Assembly (NCBI RefSeq): GCF_003148685.1
Contig: NZ_QGGR01000003.1
Span: 1-64,000, forward strand
Origin: Actinoplanes xinjiangensis
GTDB lineage: Bacteria; Actinomycetota; Actinomycetes; Mycobacteriales; Micromonosporaceae
Direction: 5' to 3'
DNA length: 64,000 nt
Shown: in pieces, positions 60,690 to 64,000 of the stretch
How the letters are laid out: the number at the start of each line of letters is the position of its first letter
Numbering within the stretch: the first letter of the stretch is position 1
The notes under the pieces: generated by a model
What the model was told of the DNA's origin: nothing
Databases searched by the model: none
The model's input: the letters and a program-made list of their open reading frames with translations, nothing else
Position numbers and translations under genes: made by a program

Positions 60690-62243
60690 TCAGACGGCGG
60701 CGAGCGCTTCGTCGACGAGCGCCTCGCAGAGCTCCGCGGCCTGCCCGGCCTGCTCCGCCGCCAGCAACTGATCCACCTGGACGAGCAGGAGCATCCGCTG
60801 CTGCTCCGGCAGGTTCGCCACCCGGGAGACCACCCTGGCCTGCTCCGCGGAGAGCTCCGGCGCCGGTTCCAGCACGTTGCGGCCGACCCTGGCCACCTCG
60901 GCCACCGAGTCGACGATGAAGCCGGTGCGTACCCCGCCGATGATCAGGACGACGATCCGCTGCCGCTCGTCCCGCTCGGAGCGGGCCAGCCCCAGCCGCG
61001 TCCGGAGATCCACCACCGGCAGCACCGTCCCGCGCAGGTTGACCAGGCCCTCGACGAAGTCGAACGACTTCGGCACCCGGATCAGCGCCTCCGGCACCCG
61101 GATGATCTCCTGCACCGTGTCTACGTCGACGGCGTACTCCTCGTCGTCGAGGCGGAACACCACGAACAGTTCCTCGTCACCGCGCCCGTCGTCGGCGCTG
61201 CCCTGGTCGTCGGCCATCTCCGGTTCGTCCTCCTGCCGATACTCGGCGATCTCGTTGCGTACTTCCGGCGAGTCGAACATCCGGTTCACGCTGAGCACCG
61301 ACACCAGCCGCTTGCCGTCCTCGAGCCGGCACACCGACTCCACCTCGGTGGCACGCCCGTCGCCGGCGACCACGCTGGGCAACGGGGCGACGAGCTGGTG
61401 CGGCACCCGCAGCACCTCGCGCACGGTGTCCATCACGACACCCACCACACCGCCGTCGATCGACACCACGACGATCCGGTTCTGCGGTTGCAGCGGAGTG
61501 ACCGGCAGTCCGAAGACGTGACGCATGCTCACCACCGGCAGCAGCCGGCCGCGCAGGTCGATCACGCCTAGCACCCGGCTGCCGGCGTTCGGCACGTGGC
61601 TCACCGACTCCGGCGCCTGGACGATCTCCTGCACCTGGTCGATCGGGAGGGCGTATTCCTGACCCTCGACCGCGAAGCTGACCAGCTCCAGCGTGTCGTC
61701 GAGCTCGATGTCGGCATCCTGCTCGGCGGAGATCTTCGCCCCGGTCGCGGTGTCGCGCCCGGTCCGCTTCTCGGAGAGGCGGGAGAACTGACTGCCGATC
61801 AGGCTGTCGACGTCGAGCACGGTGGTCATCTCGCCGCCACCGGACTTGATCACGCCGACCAGCACGTCGGACCGGACCGTGGCCTGCACCGAGTCGGCCG
61901 GCTCCACCTGCTGCGGGTCGATGCTGATCACGCTCGACACCCGGTCCACCACGAAGCCGAGCGGCACGCCCCCGTCCACCACGATCACCCGGGTGGTCTC
62001 GTCGTGCCCGGTCTGATCCATCGCACAGCAGCGCCGCAGACTGACCACGGGCAGCACCCGGCCCCGCAGGTTCGCCAGACCCTCCAGCGACGGGGGCCCG
62101 AGCGGCACCTTCACCACCGCGGGCATCCGGATGATCTCCTGCACCCGGCGCATCGGGAAGGCGTACCGCTCCCCCGCCATGTCGAAGGTGACGTAGTCGC
62201 TGTTCTCGTCGAACTCGTCGGCGAGATCCTCGTCGGCGTCCAT
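60690..62243 (-). CDS. Tandem triple-CheW scaffold protein
   Basis: The 517-aa protein is made of three CheW domains in a row (~15-150, ~187-320, ~357-500), each with F/Y-A-x-P-I/M-x-x-VQEI...P and NLRG-VLPVV...-type core (e.g. LANLRGRVLPVVSLR, VIDLRGRLLPVVSMR, LVNLRGTVLPVVDLR). CheW domains couple receptors to CheA. Acidic linkers separate the domains. A single CheW gene is not seen elsewhere in the window, so this may be the only adaptor of the cluster. It starts at ATG 62243, 21 nt after the receptor stop. Confidence 0.92.
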   Translation of the reverse strand: MDADEDLADEFDENSDYVTFDMAGERYAFPMRRVQEIIRMPAVVKVPLGPPSLEGLANLRGRVLPVVSLRRCCAMDQTGHDETTRVIVVDGGVPLGFVVDRVSSVISIDPQQVEPADSVQATVRSDVLVGVIKSGGGEMTTVLDVDSLIGSQFSRLSEKRTGRDTATGAKISAEQDADIELDDTLELVSFAVEGQEYALPIDQVQEIVQAPESVSHVPNAGSRVLGVIDLRGRLLPVVSMRHVFGLPVTPLQPQNRIVVVSIDGGVVGVVMDTVREVLRVPHQLVAPLPSVVAGDGRATEVESVCRLEDGKRLVSVLSVNRMFDSPEVRNEIAEYRQEDEPEMADDQGSADDGRGDEELFVVFRLDDEEYAVDVDTVQEIIRVPEALIRVPKSFDFVEGLVNLRGTVLPVVDLRTRLGLARSERDERQRIVVLIIGGVRTGFIVDSVAEVARVGRNVLEPAPELSAEQARVVSRVANLPEQQRMLLLVQVDQLLAAEQAGQAAELCEALVDEALAAV

Positions 62244-62264
62244 CGGGTGTCCCCTTCCCGTCCG

Positions 62265-64000
62265 TCAGGCGGCGTTCTGAAGCTCGTCGGCGAGAGCGGC
62301 GATCTCCTCGACCGCGGCCGCGAGCTCCTCGGCGCCCTGCGCCTGCTCCTTGGCGGCGGTGGAGCACTGGGCCGCGAGCTGCTCGGCCTCGTTGGCGGAG
62401 GAGGCGATCTGGTCCAGACCGACCTTGACCTCGCCCAGCACGCTCACGATCTGGACGGCCGACTCGCGTACCTCCTCGTTGCCGCCGCGGACCTGCTGCA
62501 TGTCGCGCTCGATCTCCTGGAGCCGGACGGTGATCGCACCGGCGGTCTCCACCTCGGCCAGCGAGAGACGGCTGGTCTCCTCCAGGTCGGCGCGGACCTC
62601 GACGATCCGGTCCTGCACCGCCTTGACCAGGTCCTTGATGCGGTCGGCGTTGTCGGCCGAGTCTCTGGCCAGGTTGCGGATGTCGGTGGAGACCACCGCG
62701 AAGCCCTTACCGAACTCGCCGGCCCGCGCCGACTCCACCGAGCCGTTGACCGCGAGCATGTTGGTCTGGATCGACACGTTCGCGATGGCGTCGACGATCT
62801 TGTCGATCCGGCGGGAGATCTGCTCCAGCTCGCTGACCTTGCGGACGTTGTCGGTGCCCTCGCGGGCGGCCTGGCCGATCGCGTTGATCATCGATTCGAC
62901 CTGTTCCTTGTTGGTCGACAGCAGCTCCAGGATGGCGTCGGCGCGTTCCACCGCGGCCGAACCCCGGTTCATCGACTGCTGGGCGCCCTGCTCGATCTGG
63001 CCCACCAGCTCGGATGTCTGCTGGCCCTTCTCGGCGGCCGTCCGAGCACCGGCGTTGATCTCATTGATCGCCACGTTGATCTGGGTGGCGGCCCGGTTGA
63101 TCTCCTCCACCGCCGCGGAGAGCTCCTCGGCCGCGGTGGCCACCTCCTCCGCGCTCTTGGCGATGTCGGTGCTGCTGCGCAGTGTCTCGGAGACCTCGGC
63201 CAACTCCTCGGCGGCCTGCTCGCTCTGGCGCAGCGCCTGCGTCTGCTGGGCCACCGTCTGCAGCGACTCCTCGCACGCCGCGGACTGCTGCTCGGCCGCC
63301 GCCGCGATCTCCTCGGACTTCTGCTTGCCCGCCGCCGCGGACCGCTTCGACTGCTCGGCGGCGGTGGCCATCTCTACGGCGCCGGCCATGATCGAGCCCA
63401 TGTCGGCCCGGATCGTCTCCAGCTGGGAGGTGATCGTCTGGCCCTTCTCCATCTCACCCCGGGCCATCTCGGCGGAGGTCTGCACCGCGCCGGCGATCTC
63501 GGTGACGCTGGTACGGACCTCGTCGATCAGGTCGCGGATCTGCCGGGCGCTGCGTTCGCTGGTCTCGGCCAGCGTGCGTACCTCGTCGGCGACCACGGCG
63601 AAACCCTTGCCGTGCTGCCGGGCCCGGGCCGCCTCGATCGCGGCGTTCAGGGCCAGCAGGTTGGTCTGGTCGGCGATGTGGGCGACCGTCTTCACGATCT
63701 CGCCGATCTCGTCGGCCTGCTTCTCCAGCTCGGTGATGGTGACGACCGAGGTGGTCTGGCGCGCCGAGCTGCGCTCCACATTGGCCAGCAGATTGCTGAT
63801 CCCGCCCCGGGTCTCGTTGATCAGGTTCTGGAGCGCCTGGCTCAGGTCGGCGACCTGGCGGGTGGTCAGCTCCTGACGCCCGACCCGCTCCTCGATCTGA
63901 TTCATCGCGGCCAGGCTCTGCTGGGTCGCGCCCGAGGCCTCCTCCGCACCGGCCGCGATCTGCTGCATCGATTCGGACAGCTGCCGGGACGCCTCGGCGG
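62265..64000 (-). CDS. Methyl-accepting chemotaxis protein with two signalling hairpins, 5' end outside window
   Basis: The frame remains open to the window edge at 64000, so the N-terminus is missing; an internal ATG at 63968 is not the start. The visible ~578 residues are all coiled coil with two receptor hairpins: [42 protein letters not shown] (~63510-63700) and [39 protein letters not shown] (~62650-62780). The second hairpin is diverged (S and D replacing typical residues). Glu/Gln-rich stretches between them may be methylation sites. No TM helix is present in the visible part. Whether the protein is soluble cannot be decided. Confidence 0.88.
   Translation of the reverse strand, partial: AEASRQLSESMQQIAAGAEEASGATQQSLAAMNQIEERVGRQELTTRQVADLSQALQNLINETRGGISNLLANVERSSARQTTSVVTITELEKQADEIGEIVKTVAHIADQTNLLALNAAIEAARARQHGKGFAVVADEVRTLAETSERSARQIRDLIDEVRTSVTEIAGAVQTSAEMARGEMEKGQTITSQLETIRADMGSIMAGAVEMATAAEQSKRSAAAGKQKSEEIAAAAEQQSAACEESLQTVAQQTQALRQSEQAAEELAEVSETLRSSTDIAKSAEEVATAAEELSAAVEEINRAATQINVAINEINAGARTAAEKGQQTSELVGQIEQGAQQSMNRGSAAVERADAILELLSTNKEQVESMINAIGQAAREGTDNVRKVSELEQISRRIDKIVDAIANVSIQTNMLAVNGSVESARAGEFGKGFAVVSTDIRNLARDSADNADRIKDLVKAVQDRIVEVRADLEETSRLSLAEVETAGAITVRLQEIERDMQQVRGGNEEVRESAVQIVSVLGEVKVGLDQIASSANEAEQLAAQCSTAAKEQAQGAEELAAAVEEIAALADELQNAA

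Noticed and set aside
59112..61571. Plus-strand open frame of ~800 codons opposite cheB/CheW genes
   Set aside because: Shadow of the real minus-strand genes; no ribosome site and no family-like motifs.
1..64000. tRNA, rRNA, insertion sequence, prophage, or secondary-metabolite cluster
   Set aside because: Looked for typical genes and inverted-repeat ends by eye; none found.

Overview
The window is about 70% G+C, uses many GTG starts and GTGA/ATGA stop-start overlaps, and carries actinobacterial marker families (DUF3000, DUF3039, DUF3093, DUF3099, DUF3159, DUF3710, DUF4193, LigC/PrimC, coproporphyrin-type heme genes). A full chemotaxis operon in an actinomycete points to a Micromonosporaceae member with motile spores, such as Actinoplanes. 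That assignment is inference. It looks like a core chromosomal arm. I saw no tRNA, rRNA, CRISPR array, transposase or phage gene.

Layout. 1-130: telomere-like heptamer repeat and a hairpin. 0.1-2.2 kb: transglutaminase-like protein with an in-frame minisatellite, and a MerR regulator. 2.2-6.8 kb: ATP-dependent ligase LigC and primase-polymerase PrimC bracketing a lipoprotein hydrolase, a K+ channel and a GNAT. 7-11.3 kb: LAVTG surface protein, MsrB, ThyA-DHFR operon, WrbA, CBM48 protein, GNAT. 11.3-17.7 kb: hemE-hemY-hemQ, DUF3000, an anchored trypsin-like protease, RNase D. 17.7-23.1 kb: fadA-fadB beta-oxidation operon between two paralogous proline-rich membrane proteins. 23.1-29.1 kb: a two-component system directly downstream of three tandem membrane-anchored beta-propeller genes. 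29.1-32.1 kb: dxs, then folD behind a ZTP riboswitch. 32.3-44.9 kb: RNA methyltransferase, APC permease, two TrkA proteins, the dut operon, DUF3093, DUF4193, LytR_C protein, suhB and the principal sigma factor. 45-52.8 kb: small zinc-ribbon protein, GGDEF protein, XPB-like helicase, TRIC-type membrane protein, DUF3039, psuG-psuK, DUF3099, HhH-GPD protein. 52.8-64 kb: a minus-strand chemotaxis operon running MCP (cut by the window edge), triple CheW, CheB, HEAT protein, CheR, CheY, CheA, a small STAS-like protein, CheY, soluble MCP with a CheZ-like motif, small protein, GAF, HhH-GPD.

From msrB to the sigma factor (8.2-44.9 kb) the gene order matches, as I recall it, the Mycobacterium tuberculosis block Rv2674-Rv2703, with fadAB, the propeller/two-component cluster and folD as additions. 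The best candidates for undescribed biology are the propeller triplet with its two-component system, and the chemotaxis operon with a tri-CheW scaffold, a double-hairpin receptor and a receptor carrying a CheZ-type DxxxQ motif.
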